Shown: piece after piece, positions 1-6,219 of the stretch
How the letters are laid out: each line of letters begins with the position of its first letter
Position numbering within the stretch: position 1 is the first letter of the stretch
Assembly (NCBI GenBank): GCA_005884985.1
Contig: VAYK01000159.1
Coordinates: forward strand, 1-13,891
DNA from: Actinomycetota bacterium
GTDB lineage: Bacteria; Actinomycetota; Thermoleophilia; Solirubrobacterales; 70-9
Length of the DNA: 13,891 bases
Reading direction: 5' to 3'
Position numbers and translations under genes: made by a program
Notes under the pieces: model-generated
What the model was told of the DNA's origin: nothing
What the model saw: the letters and a program-made list of their open reading frames with translations, nothing else
Database searches by the model: none

Positions 1-61
1 GTTCCACCGTCATGAGGCCAATATACGGCTACGACCCTCGACCGCCACCCTTCCGCGTGTC

Positions 62-256
62 TCAGCCGAGCAGGTGATGGCCGTAGCTCAAAGGGAACGC
101 TGTCCTCGCCGGGAGGAGGAGGATGAGCGACGCGACAGTGACCAGGGTGACCGTGACCGTCCAGCGCGAGTTCAATGGTGGCCCGAGACCGTGGCGCTGT
201 GTTGGGGCGTCAAGCGGCGTAGGGCACCTTTCGAGTAGCTCGCCCAGACTCACCAT
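62..256 (-). CDS. Small single-pass membrane protein (hypothetical)
   Basis: A 64-residue reading frame that I do not recognise. Residues 1-31 are polar, with a Pro-rich stretch. Residues 33-52 form one hydrophobic segment (VTVTLVTVASLILLLPA), long enough to cross a membrane, followed by a short polar tail. Its ATG (254-256) overlaps the stop of the upstream minus-strand gene in the arrangement ATGGTGA, which suggests translational coupling; there is no good independent ribosome-binding site. The same frame stays open further upstream to 490, but that part is antisense-like shadow of the neighbouring gene. The hydrophobic segment and the coupled start are the only support. It could be chance, so confidence is moderate to low. 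Confidence 0.4.
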   Translation of the reverse strand: MVSLGELLERCPTPLDAPTQRHGLGPPLNSRWTVTVTLVTVASLILLLPARTAFPLSYGHHLLG

Positions 257-606
257 GCCTCGCCGCGAGCGTAACGTCGCGCCCGGCGCAGGGAAAAGCG
301 CCGTCGCAGTCGGACATCGAACCGGGACGCCCTTGCCGCGAGCATGTCGCGAAGGTGACCGGTGTGGGTGAAGGGGTCCGCGATGGTCTCGCCGGTACGC
401 AGCGAGCGAACCGCGCGGATAGAGCCATCGACCTCCGCTACAAGGTGCGGGGGCGGCGGCAGGACGGCCGTATCCCGTTGACGAAGCCATTCGAGCGCAG
501 GCCCATCCGCCTCCCCAGCGAACCGGAAGACCACCCGGTCGTCGGTGGCCACCGCCGGGGGGCGGGTGGCGTCAGAATCCACCCAGAGTCGAGTACCGCG
601 AGACAT
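250..606 (-). CDS. Small conserved-type actinobacterial protein of unknown function
   Basis: A 118-residue soluble protein. The middle contains LVAEVDG (about 55-61), an Arg/Ser-rich strand, and TIADPF (about 74-79) followed by a helix (HLRDMLAARASRFD). This order resembles the short module, AEVDG followed by IADPF and a Leu/Arg helix, that I associate with many uncharacterised actinobacterial proteins, some fused to acetyltransferase-like domains; no catalytic residues can be named. The C-terminus is strongly basic (RRRFSLRRARRYAR). The start at 606 is well supported: AAGGAGG lies five bases upstream of the ATG. It overlaps the small membrane-protein frame downstream and has no recognisable partner genes. 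Function unknown. Confidence 0.7.
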   Translation of the reverse strand: MSRGTRLWVDSDATRPPAVATDDRVVFRFAGEADGPALEWLRQRDTAVLPPPPHLVAEVDGSIRAVRSLRTGETIADPFTHTGHLRDMLAARASRFDVRLRRRFSLRRARRYARGEAW

Positions 607-1132
607 CTTGGCCTCCTTCGGTTGGGAGAAGCTAGGCGGAGGCCAAGCAGATTGGCACGGGCAGAACTGGCTGTCTGAAGTCAGGCCGTCTAGCGCCCGT
701 CTAACTAACTAACCAGCCGAGCCTACACCCGATCCAGCGCCTGTCAAGGGAGCCGCCGAGGATCCAGGTATTGACCAGTCGTGCGCTCTGGCCCTCGACC
801 CACCCTGGCTCAGATCAAGTTGAAGCCGTTGGCGAGGGTGAGGACCGCCAGAAGGAAACAGGCTGGGATGCTGAACGAGTCTTCCCAACCCAGCGCGCCG
901 AACACCGGCCGGAGCCGGTGCGACTGGTGGGTTGGCTGTAGAGCCTCGCTAGTTGGGAGCCTGCAAGCGAGGCAAGTGGCTTACGTCTCGGCGGCTGCGG
1001 TGGATCACCCTCGGCCTGTTTACGCTCGCCGTTCTCTTCTGCGCGACGCTCAGCGTCAGTTCGTAGCGTGCCCCTGAGGAAGCGGCCTCGGACTTTCGTC
1101 CAGCCATGACCCACGAGATCCGGCGACCCCAT
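607..1132. other. Gene-poor interval with possible degraded coding remnants
   Basis: No convincing gene lies between the promoter side of the 250-606 gene and the riboswitch. Two very short frames encode plausible transmembrane segments without ribosome-binding sites: minus 810-905 (GTG start, ending SIPACFLLAVLTLANGFNLI) and plus 953-1066 (TTG start, containing WITLGLFTLAVLFCATLSVS). They may be remnants of membrane-protein genes or chance. A CTAA-CTAA-CTAA microrepeat lies near 701-713. No tRNA cloverleaf or phage attachment site was recognised. The promoter for the riboswitch transcript should lie in the last part of this interval, but I cannot place it. Confidence 0.3.
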
Positions 1133-1275
1133 AGGACTGCCGAAAGCCAACTACCAGTAGCGCCTAATCCCATGCCCAAGCCAGGGCGCGGGAGCGGGGG
1201 AACCAATTAGGGGCGAATCCACCATCGTGGAGGCGCCGCTCCTGAGGCGCCAGTCCGACAGTTAACCCCGTAGGC
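1133..1275 (+). ncRNA. c-di-AMP riboswitch (ydaO/yuaA type)
   Basis: The leader of the M23-like gene carries the conserved blocks of the ydaO-yuaA riboswitch in the right order: CCGAAAGCC (about 1140) with a downstream GTAGC; GGGGGAACCA at 1196-1205; GGGGCGAATCC at 1210-1220; a variable GC-rich hairpin around 1226-1250 (GGCGCC ... GGCGCC); and the 3' block CCGACAGTTAACCCCGTAGG at 1255-1274. It ends about nine bases before the ribosome-binding site AAGGAGG (1282-1288). Known members bind cyclic di-AMP and usually turn expression off; in Actinobacteria they often precede cell-wall hydrolase genes such as rpfA, matching the gene here. No T-rich terminator follows, so control may act on translation or through the closing stem. 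The 5' boundary is approximate, and the fold was judged by eye only. Confidence 0.82.
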
Positions 1276-1293
1276 CCGACGAAGGAGGCTGGT

Positions 1294-1854
1294 TTGCGCA
1301 GCATGCGCAGAAGGGCAGTCCTCACCGCGTTGGGGGCGATAGCTGCAATCGGGCTTAGCGCATCGGCTCTAGCCGGGGTCGCCCACGGTTACGTGAATCC
1401 AATAAAGCCTGGGCGCTGGATTGCCGGCAGGATCGACATGGGCGTCGATTACATTGCGACACGGCGTACCGGGGTGGTCGCTATCGGGGACGCGCAAATC
1501 ATGGGCGCCTACAGGACCAGCGGCTGGCCCGGAGGCCATTACCTCTGGTACCAGCTCCTGAACGGCGACCATCGCGGCGATTACATCTACGTCGCCGAGA
1601 AGCTCAGGAAGATGAAGCCGGCTGGTACCACCGTCGATGCCGGCCAGAGGATCGCCGTGGCGAAGCCTGGGTGGCCGGGGACGGAATGGGGTTGGGCAAC
1701 CAGGAGCGGACAGCCCCGCGCGGCTCCCTGCTACAGCGAGGGGATGAAGACCCATTCGGGCAAAGAGATGGCCCGTTTCCTCGCGTCGCTGGGCGCGGAG
1801 GTCGCCGACAAGGTGAGGGACGGCCCCGACTATCCCACGGGAACGCGGTGCTAG
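1294..1854 (+). CDS. Secreted M23-peptidase-like cell-wall protein
   Basis: A 186-residue exported protein. Residues 1-32 form a signal peptide: basic MRSMRRR, then a hydrophobic Ala/Leu/Gly core, with a likely cut near SALA or VAHG. The rest resembles the lysostaphin-type (M23) beta fold: GRIDMGVDY (about 45-53), VVAIGDAQIM, a WPGGHYLWYQ strand, YIYVAEKL, and GQRIAVAKPGWPGTEWGWAT. The first zinc ligand of the classic HxxxD motif is replaced (DMGVD), and no HxH pair is seen, so it may be a non-catalytic or diverged wall-binding member. The start is taken as TTG 1294, five bases after GGAGG; ATG 1303 would be 14 bases away. A c-di-AMP riboswitch precedes it. It stands alone, followed by a gene-free stretch. 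Confidence 0.8.
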   Translation: MRSMRRRAVLTALGAIAAIGLSASALAGVAHGYVNPIKPGRWIAGRIDMGVDYIATRRTGVVAIGDAQIMGAYRTSGWPGGHYLWYQLLNGDHRGDYIYVAEKLRKMKPAGTTVDAGQRIAVAKPGWPGTEWGWATRSGQPRAAPCYSEGMKTHSGKEMARFLASLGAEVADKVRDGPDYPTGTRC

Positions 1855-1972
1855 AGGGTTCTGTCGCGAGCTAACCAGTCAGGGGAGTGCTTTGATGGAC
1901 ACGAAGCGACCTAAGGCGTTCTAAAGCCTGAACGCTCAGTCCTTGGCCGCGGGCAGGAAAGGATGTGTAATG

Positions 1973-2027
1973 GGACGACAAGCGCGGCAGCGCTGGGTGC
2001 GCTCTGTGTCCTAGCGCTAGGTCGTCC
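1973..2027. repeat. Imperfect long inverted repeat with a CCTAGCGCTAGG palindrome
   Basis: GGACGAC (1973-1979) pairs with GTCGTCC (2021-2027). Inside it, AGCGC (1981-1985) pairs with GCGCT (2014-2018), giving about 12 base pairs with small bulges. The right arm contains the perfect 12-base palindrome CCTAGCGCTAGG (2010-2021), and the apical region holds further GC-rich complementarity. It lies about 120 bases after the M23-like gene. It could be a terminator without a T-tract, a structured RNA or an operator. Confidence 0.45.
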
Positions 2028-2088
2028 TCCAGCCTGGCGATATTCGAGGCGATCACCCTGGACGTTTGCTGAAATGCCCAACTCTTAT

Positions 2089-2147
2089 GCGCCAGTAATG
2101 CGCCAGTAGGCGCCAGTAACAGGCGGGTTCCAGCGGGTTCCAGCGGG
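2089..2147. repeat. Two adjacent short tandem repeat tracts
   Basis: GCGCCAGTA occurs three times (2089-2097, 2100-2108, 2110-2118) with one- to two-base spacers. It is followed directly by AGCGGGTTCC-type units: GCGGGTTCCA at 2123-2132 and 2133-2142, then a partial copy GCGGG at 2143-2147. The repeats lie outside any supported gene. They look like replication-slippage products or a degenerate recombination or binding site; no mobile-element gene is adjacent. Confidence 0.6.
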
Positions 2148-2220
2148 CCATTTCGTGCCTGGCGACGGGGTTTCGTGGCTACCGCCGCAGATCTACGGGA
2201 TCTGAGCAGAGAGCCGGTTT

Positions 2221-2236
2221 CCGCTTGTTCAAGCGG
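2221..2236. terminator. Perfect hairpin downstream of the minus-strand barrel gene
   Basis: CCGCTT and AAGCGG form a perfect six-base-pair stem around GTTC. On the minus strand the hairpin begins about 15 bases after the stop of the 2252-2701 gene. No T-tract follows on either strand, so termination is inferred only from position and stem quality. Confidence 0.35.
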
Positions 2237-2251
2237 AGTCAAGGTCTTGAA

Positions 2252-2701
2252 CTAGCGCAGATTGCGCAACCCCACGCGCGTGACCGGGCCGTTCCCGGTC
2301 TTGAGCGTGGCCTCTCCGCGTGCCCTGCGGAAGTCGTGCGTGCCGCCGATGATCGCCACCACGTTGCGGGTCTGCTTGATCTTGAGGCTCCCGGCGAGCT
2401 CAATGGTGCCCCGGCCGCTCCAGATCAAGCTCGCCTGACATTGGGCCTTGACCGGCGAGACAAGGGTGCAGGCGGTCGAGAAGCTGCCGATGTCCCTTCC
2501 ATGGCGGCGCAGGTCTCCGGCCGAACCGACCAGGTCACCGCCCGAGGTGCCACTCGGATCGTTGTCGACGAAATAGTTGCTGGTCTCCACGGTCCTGACA
2601 TGGGTCACCTCCCGGCGTCGTGTGCTCGCGCTGGCTGGGAGCAAGGCCAAGACGATTGTCATGGGCACCGAAGCGGCGACTATCACAACTAGCCGTTTCA
2701 T
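2252..2701 (-). CDS. Secreted allene-oxide-cyclase/dirigent-like beta-barrel protein
   Basis: A 149-residue exported protein. Residues 1-26 are a signal peptide (MKRL, hydrophobic core, LLPASASA-type cut near ASA26). The mature part resembles the allene oxide cyclase/dirigent-like barrel common in secreted actinobacterial proteins: a DLVGSAGDL strand with a basic turn, two cysteines (78 and 88) that could form a disulphide around the TACTLVSPVKAQC hairpin, strands alternating hydrophobic residues (SLIWSGRGTIELAG), and the characteristic C-terminal IIGGTHDFRRARGE (117-130). The start is firm: AGGAGGG lies about five bases before the ATG. It is transcribed divergently from radA. Biochemical function is unknown; bacterial members are usually unassigned and catalysis should not be presumed. 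Confidence 0.75.
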   Translation of the reverse strand: MKRLVVIVAASVPMTIVLALLPASASTRRREVTHVRTVETSNYFVDNDPSGTSGGDLVGSAGDLRRHGRDIGSFSTACTLVSPVKAQCQASLIWSGRGTIELAGSLKIKQTRNVVAIIGGTHDFRRARGEATLKTGNGPVTRVGLRNLR

Positions 2702-2866
2702 CTATCCCTCCTGAGGGGTATCGACTGCCTCAGCCTCAAACCTACCGTCGGACCCGGCCGCCACAGCCTGTCGATTGAGCACAGCAACCGGTAGGTCGGC
2801 GGTTGGAGCCCTACACCAGGTCATCGCGACCGTAGACCTCGCCCCTCTCACGGCGCGCATGACGAG

Positions 2867-4339
2867 TTGACTGGCTCTAGCCCGGGTCGGGGCGCGAAGG
2901 CGTCGGGTGGGGTTCTTACTCTCAAAGAGGTGACACGCCGGGACTCCCACTTCGCATGTCAGGAGTGCGGCCATGTGGCGCTGGCCTGGACCGGTCGGTG
3001 TCCGGGCTGCGGCGCGTGGAACACCCTGGTGGAGACGCTGCGGCCGCGGGCCGGAGCTTCGGGGCGCAGGTCCGGACAGGGGCGGCGCGGCGGGCCCCGG
3101 GCGTCTGGCGCGCCGCGGCCAGTCCCGCTGCGCGAGGTCGAGGCGCCGGCCGTCGATCGGTTGCTCACCGGGGTCGGCGAGCTCGATCGCGTGCTCGGCG
3201 GGGGGCTCGTCCCCGGATCGCTCGTCCTGCTCGGAGGCTCGCCCGGAATCGGCAAGAGCACGCTCACCGGGATGGCGCTCGGCAACCTCTGCGCCGCCGG
3301 GCGGCGCGTCCTCTACGTCTCGGGGGAGGAATCGGCCGCCCAGGTGCGGCTGCGCGCCGAGCGGCTCGGCGAGGGGGCGCTCGCGGTGCCGGTCCTGGCC
3401 GAGACCTCGGTGGAGGCCGTGCTCGCCACGCTCGAGGCCGAGCGACCCGACGCCTGCGTGGTCGACTCGATCCAGACGCTGTACGTCGAAGGGATGACCG
3501 GGGCGCCGGGGTCGGTGGGGCAGGTGCGAGAGACGACGGGGGCGATCATGGAGGTGGCCAAGCGGCTCGGCACCGCGGTGGTCCTGGTGGGTCACGTGAC
3601 CAAGGACGGAACGGTCGCCGGACCGCGCGCGCTCGAGCACCTGGTGGACTGCGTGCTGATGTTCGAGGGCGAGCGCGAGCGCAGCTTCCGCATCCTGCGG
3701 GCGCTCAAGAACCGCTTCGGCGCCACCAGCGAGGTGGGGGTGTTCGAGATGCGCTCCGGCGGGCTGGTGGAGGTCGCCGATCCCTCGGCGCGCTTCGTCA
3801 GCGAGGCCAGCGAGGCGCCGGGCTCCTGCGTGCTGTGCGCGATGGAGGGCACCCGACCGCTGCTGGTCGAGGTTCAGGCGCTGGTCGCGCCGACCGAGAT
3901 CGTGCCACCACGTCGCATCGCCACGGGAATCGACCGGAACCGGCTGGCGATGATCCTCGCTGTCCTCGCGCGCCACGGCGGGCCGTCGCTCGCCTCGGCG
4001 GACGTGTTCGTCAATGTCGCCGGCGGCGTCCGGGTCGACGAGCCGGGCGCCGACCTCGCGGTGGCGCTTGCCCTCGCCTCTGCCCATCGCGGCGAGCCGC
4101 TCGGGGGAGAGGGCGGCAAGCCGCTCGCCTGCTTCGGGGAGGTGGGCCTGACCGGCGAGCTCCGGTTCGTCGCCCACCCCGAGCGCCGGGTGGCCGAGGC
4201 GCTCAAGTTCGGTCTCGGCCCGATCGTCGCTCCGGCGGCGGGCGAGCGGATCGAGGGGCTCAGCCCGCAGCCGACCCTGGCTGCGGCGCTGCGGGCCGCC
4301 GGCGGGCGCCGAGCGGCGCGGGCGCGGGCGGCAGCCTGA
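2867..4339 (+). CDS. radA: DNA repair protein RadA (Sms)
   Basis: RadA is a RecA-like, DnaB-like hexameric ATPase that drives branch migration in recombination. The residues, counted from TTG 2867, are: zinc finger C31-x2-C34 and C45-x2-C48 (ACQECGH, RCPGCGAW); Walker A GGSPGIGKST at 123-132; the RadA-specific KNRFG at 281-285; and a C-terminal Lon-like (S16) domain (ILAVLARHGG, DVFVNVAGGV, GEVGLTGELR) of the non-proteolytic type. Start choice is uncertain. TTG 2867 gives 490 residues with an unusual 25-residue head and no clear ribosome-binding site; in-frame GTG 2930 gives 469 residues and begins shortly before the zinc finger as in most RadA proteins, but AAAGAG is too close to it. disA follows 134 bases later; in Bacillus RadA interacts with and restrains DisA, so co-expression makes sense. 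Confidence 0.95.
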   Translation: MTGSSPGRGAKASGGVLTLKEVTRRDSHFACQECGHVALAWTGRCPGCGAWNTLVETLRPRAGASGRRSGQGRRGGPRASGAPRPVPLREVEAPAVDRLLTGVGELDRVLGGGLVPGSLVLLGGSPGIGKSTLTGMALGNLCAAGRRVLYVSGEESAAQVRLRAERLGEGALAVPVLAETSVEAVLATLEAERPDACVVDSIQTLYVEGMTGAPGSVGQVRETTGAIMEVAKRLGTAVVLVGHVTKDGTVAGPRALEHLVDCVLMFEGERERSFRILRALKNRFGATSEVGVFEMRSGGLVEVADPSARFVSEASEAPGSCVLCAMEGTRPLLVEVQALVAPTEIVPPRRIATGIDRNRLAMILAVLARHGGPSLASADVFVNVAGGVRVDEPGADLAVALALASAHRGEPLGGEGGKPLACFGEVGLTGELRFVAHPERRVAEALKFGLGPIVAPAAGERIEGLSPQPTLAAALRAAGGRRAARARAAA

Positions 4340-4473
4340 GCCGCCGCCGCGAGTGCCTGGCGTCAGCTCAGTCACAGGAGACCCTCCCGGACTTGACAAG
4401 CTCCAATCCGACCTGTCCACACGGGATTCGGCTGAGCGCGGGGAGCAGGGGGTCTTTGCCATCATGCTCCACG

Positions 4474-5607
4474 ATGGCGCCGCACGACGGGGATGAGCTG
4501 CATGAGCTTGAAGCCCGTCTGGATCCTCGGCTGCTGCGGGCTCTTGATCTGGTCGCGCCCGGAACGCCGCTGCGCGAGGGGATCGACAGCATCATCCAGT
4601 CGCGCACCGGCGGCCTGATCCTGATCGCCGACGCGGACGAGGTCTCGTTCCTGTTCAGCGGCGGGATCAAGCTCGACATCGACTACACCCCGGCGCTGCT
4701 CTACCAGGTGGCGAAGATGGACGGTGCGATCGTGCTCGATCCGGGCGCCGAGAAGATCCGCTGGGCCAACGTCCAGTTGATGCCCGACCCGACGATTCTC
4801 TCGATGGAGACCGGCACGCGCCACCGCACCGCCGAGCGCGTCTCGAAGCAGACCAGGGCGCTCGTGGTCTCGATCTCGGAGCGCCGCGACGTCGTCTCGA
4901 TCTACATCGAGGGGATGAAGACCACCCTTCAGGATATTCCGACGGTGCTCTCGAAGGCGAACCAGGGCTTGGCCACGCTGGAGAAGTACCGCGCTCGCCT
5001 CGACCAGCTCTCTGCCCGCCTCACCAGTCTCGAGTTCCTGGGCGGGTGCACCCTTCACGACGTTCTGTCGGTGCTGCAACGGGCCGAGCTGGTGACCCGG
5101 ATGGCCGCTGAGGTCGAGCGCTACATCATCGAGCTGGGAACCGAGGGCCGGTTGATCGAGATGCAGCTCGAGGAGACCGTTGTCGGCGTGATCGGGGAGC
5201 GGGCCGCGCTGCTTCGCGACTACATCGTCGTCGACACGGAGGAGCAGATCGAGCGCACGATCGGTGAGCTTGCCGGGCTCGGGCACCAGGAGCTGCTCGA
5301 CTTCGGTCGCCTCGCCGAGCTGCTCGGCTACGGTCGCCTCGCCGAGCTGCTCGGCTACGACCGGAAGACGAGCACGCTGGACTTCGCCGTCTCGCCGCGG
5401 GGGTACCGGATGCTGTCCGAGATCCCGCGCCTGCCCCGCCTGGTGGTCCAGAAGATCGTCCATCGGTTCGGGGATCTGGAGGCGATCCTGAACGCTTCCC
5501 AGGAAGAGCTTGAGTCCGTCGAGGGTGTAGGGGACGCGCGGGCGCGGGAGATCCGCGAGGGACTTCGCAGGCTTCAGGAGGTCGACATTGTCGACCGCTA
5601 TCGGTGA
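4474..5607 (+). CDS. disA: DNA integrity scanning diadenylate cyclase DisA
   Basis: DisA condenses two ATP into cyclic di-AMP while scanning DNA for branched structures. From ATG 4474 (377 residues): the DAC domain spans about 10-150, with catalytic DGA at 83-85 and RHR at 116-118 (GTRHRTAER), plus LFSGGIKLDID and NVQLMPDPTI; a helical linker runs about 150-300; and a helix-hairpin-helix DNA-binding end follows (IPRLPRLVVQKIVHRFG, then VEGVGDARAREI). All expected motifs are intact. Residues 278-286 (GRLAELLGY) are repeated exactly at 287-295 owing to a 27-bp tandem duplication. The start fits the family, but its ribosome-binding site is weak; TTG 4456, four bases after AGGGGG, would add six residues. 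carD follows after 45 bases. A c-di-AMP riboswitch lies upstream in the window. Confidence 0.95.
   Translation: MAPHDGDELHELEARLDPRLLRALDLVAPGTPLREGIDSIIQSRTGGLILIADADEVSFLFSGGIKLDIDYTPALLYQVAKMDGAIVLDPGAEKIRWANVQLMPDPTILSMETGTRHRTAERVSKQTRALVVSISERRDVVSIYIEGMKTTLQDIPTVLSKANQGLATLEKYRARLDQLSARLTSLEFLGGCTLHDVLSVLQRAELVTRMAAEVERYIIELGTEGRLIEMQLEETVVGVIGERAALLRDYIVVDTEEQIERTIGELAGLGHQELLDFGRLAELLGYGRLAELLGYDRKTSTLDFAVSPRGYRMLSEIPRLPRLVVQKIVHRFGDLEAILNASQEELESVEGVGDARAREIREGLRRLQEVDIVDRYR
5304..5357 (+). repeat. Perfect 27-bp tandem duplication inside disA
   Basis: The 27-base unit beginning CGGTCGCCTCGCC and ending CTGCTCGGCTA occurs at 5304-5330 and again at 5331-5357 without a mismatch. It is in frame and adds nine residues (GRLAELLGY) where the helical linker meets the helix-hairpin-helix domain. 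Identity at every synonymous position implies that the duplication is recent, or that it is an assembly artefact. Confidence 0.9.
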
Positions 5608-5640
5608 ACCCGACGGCCGCCCCGGCGGTCGTCTCTACGT

Positions 5641-5647
5641 AAGGAGG
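5641..5647 (+). promoter_or_regulatory. Perfect ribosome-binding site in front of an ATT codon
   Basis: AAGGAGG followed by CCCAA and then ATT. It is the best Shine-Dalgarno match in this part of the window, and it makes sense only if translation of carD begins at ATT 5653. It therefore decides the carD start. Confidence 0.7.
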
Positions 5648-5652
5648 CCCAA

Positions 5653-6219
5653 ATTCCACAGCTAGCTACCGAGGAAGCGATAGAGATCGGACACGAGCTG
5701 AGCCCCGTCGAGTGCACATTCGACATCGGCGACAACGTCGTGTATCCGCACCACGGGGCTGGGGTGGTGCTCATGAAGGAGACCAAGGACCTCCTCGGCG
5801 AGAAGCGGGACTACCTGACAATCAAGATCCTGCACAACAACATGACGGTCATGGTCCCCTGCGAGAACGCACATCGGGCCGGCTTGCGGCGGGTCATCGA
5901 CGGTGAGGACGTCGAGAAGGTGATCGACGTGCTGACCGGCGAGGTCTCGGAGATGCCGAAGAACTGGAACCGCCGGTTCAAGCACAACCGCGAGAAGATC
6001 AAGACGGGGAACGTCTTCGAGCTGGCCGAGGTGGTCCGGAACCTAGCGATCCGCGAGTGGGAGAAGGGTCTCTCCACTGGCGAGAAGCAGATGTACACGA
6101 GGGCGAAGAAGATCCTCGCGTCGGAGTTCATGTACGCGCTCAGCAAGGACGAGGACGGGGCCGAGGCCTACCTCGACGAGCTGCTGGAGGAGCGCTTCGG
6201 GGCCAAGGCGTCTGCCTGA
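5653..6219 (+). CDS. carD: CarD/CdnL-type transcriptional regulator, probable ATT start
   Basis: CarD binds the RNA polymerase beta lobe and upstream promoter DNA and stabilises open complexes, notably at rRNA promoters. The N-terminal Tudor-like RNAP-interacting domain is TFDIGDNVVYPHHGAG onward through YLTIKILHNNMTVMVP; the C-terminal helical domain contains MPKNWNRRFKHNREKIKTG, a helix with conserved Trp (REWEKGLS) and TRAKKILASEFMYAL. The first ATG/GTG/TTG in frame is GTG 5740, which would cut into the first beta strand. The frame is open back to the disA stop with no other canonical start. ATT 5653 lies exactly five bases after a perfect AAGGAGG (5641-5647), giving 188 residues, so I place the start there. 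CTG 5698 or a sequencing error at an original ATG are alternatives. It follows disA closely and overlaps or abuts ispD. Confidence 0.93.
   Translation: MPQLATEEAIEIGHELSPVECTFDIGDNVVYPHHGAGVVLMKETKDLLGEKRDYLTIKILHNNMTVMVPCENAHRAGLRRVIDGEDVEKVIDVLTGEVSEMPKNWNRRFKHNREKIKTGNVFELAEVVRNLAIREWEKGLSTGEKQMYTRAKKILASEFMYALSKDEDGAEAYLDELLEERFGAKASA

Larger units (their letters stand above)
1855..2251. other. Gene-free interval with repeats and hairpins
   Basis: No gene is supported here. The interval holds a small inverted repeat (AGGC 1914-1917 with GCCT 1926-1929, and CGTTC 1917-1921 with GAACG 1930-1934), a long imperfect inverted repeat at 1973-2027, short tandem repeats at 2089-2147 and a perfect hairpin at 2221-2236. 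A 123-codon minus-strand frame (1871-2242) spans most of it, but it runs through the repeats, lacks a recognisable domain and has no ribosome-binding site. Confidence 0.5.

Noticed and set aside
2089..2147. CRISPR array
   Set aside because: Units of 9-10 bases with one- to two-base or no spacers do not fit CRISPR repeat-spacer structure, and no cas gene is present.
1871..2242. 123-codon minus-strand frame
   Set aside because: It passes through the tandem and inverted repeats, has no recognisable domain and no ribosome-binding site.
4393..4421. Promoter for disA from TTGACA at 4393-4398
   Set aside because: The -35 match is good, but no acceptable -10 hexamer lies 16-18 bases downstream, so I do not call it.
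2702..4465. 587-codon minus-strand open frame across radA
   Set aside because: It is antisense to RadA, which has all its motifs; the translation is low-complexity His/Arg/Pro-rich, as expected for the opposite strand of high-GC coding DNA.
4462..5463. 333-codon minus-strand frame across disA, and similar antisense frames at 8204-8911, 9017-9655 and 10311-11159
   Set aside because: All oppose well-supported genes and show the His/Asp/Arg/Leu-rich composition of antisense frames.
2956..5607. Single open frame of 883 codons ending in DisA, read as a possible fusion protein
   Set aside because: Only the part from about 4474 resembles a protein (DisA). The upstream part is an out-of-frame Arg/Gly-rich reading of radA.
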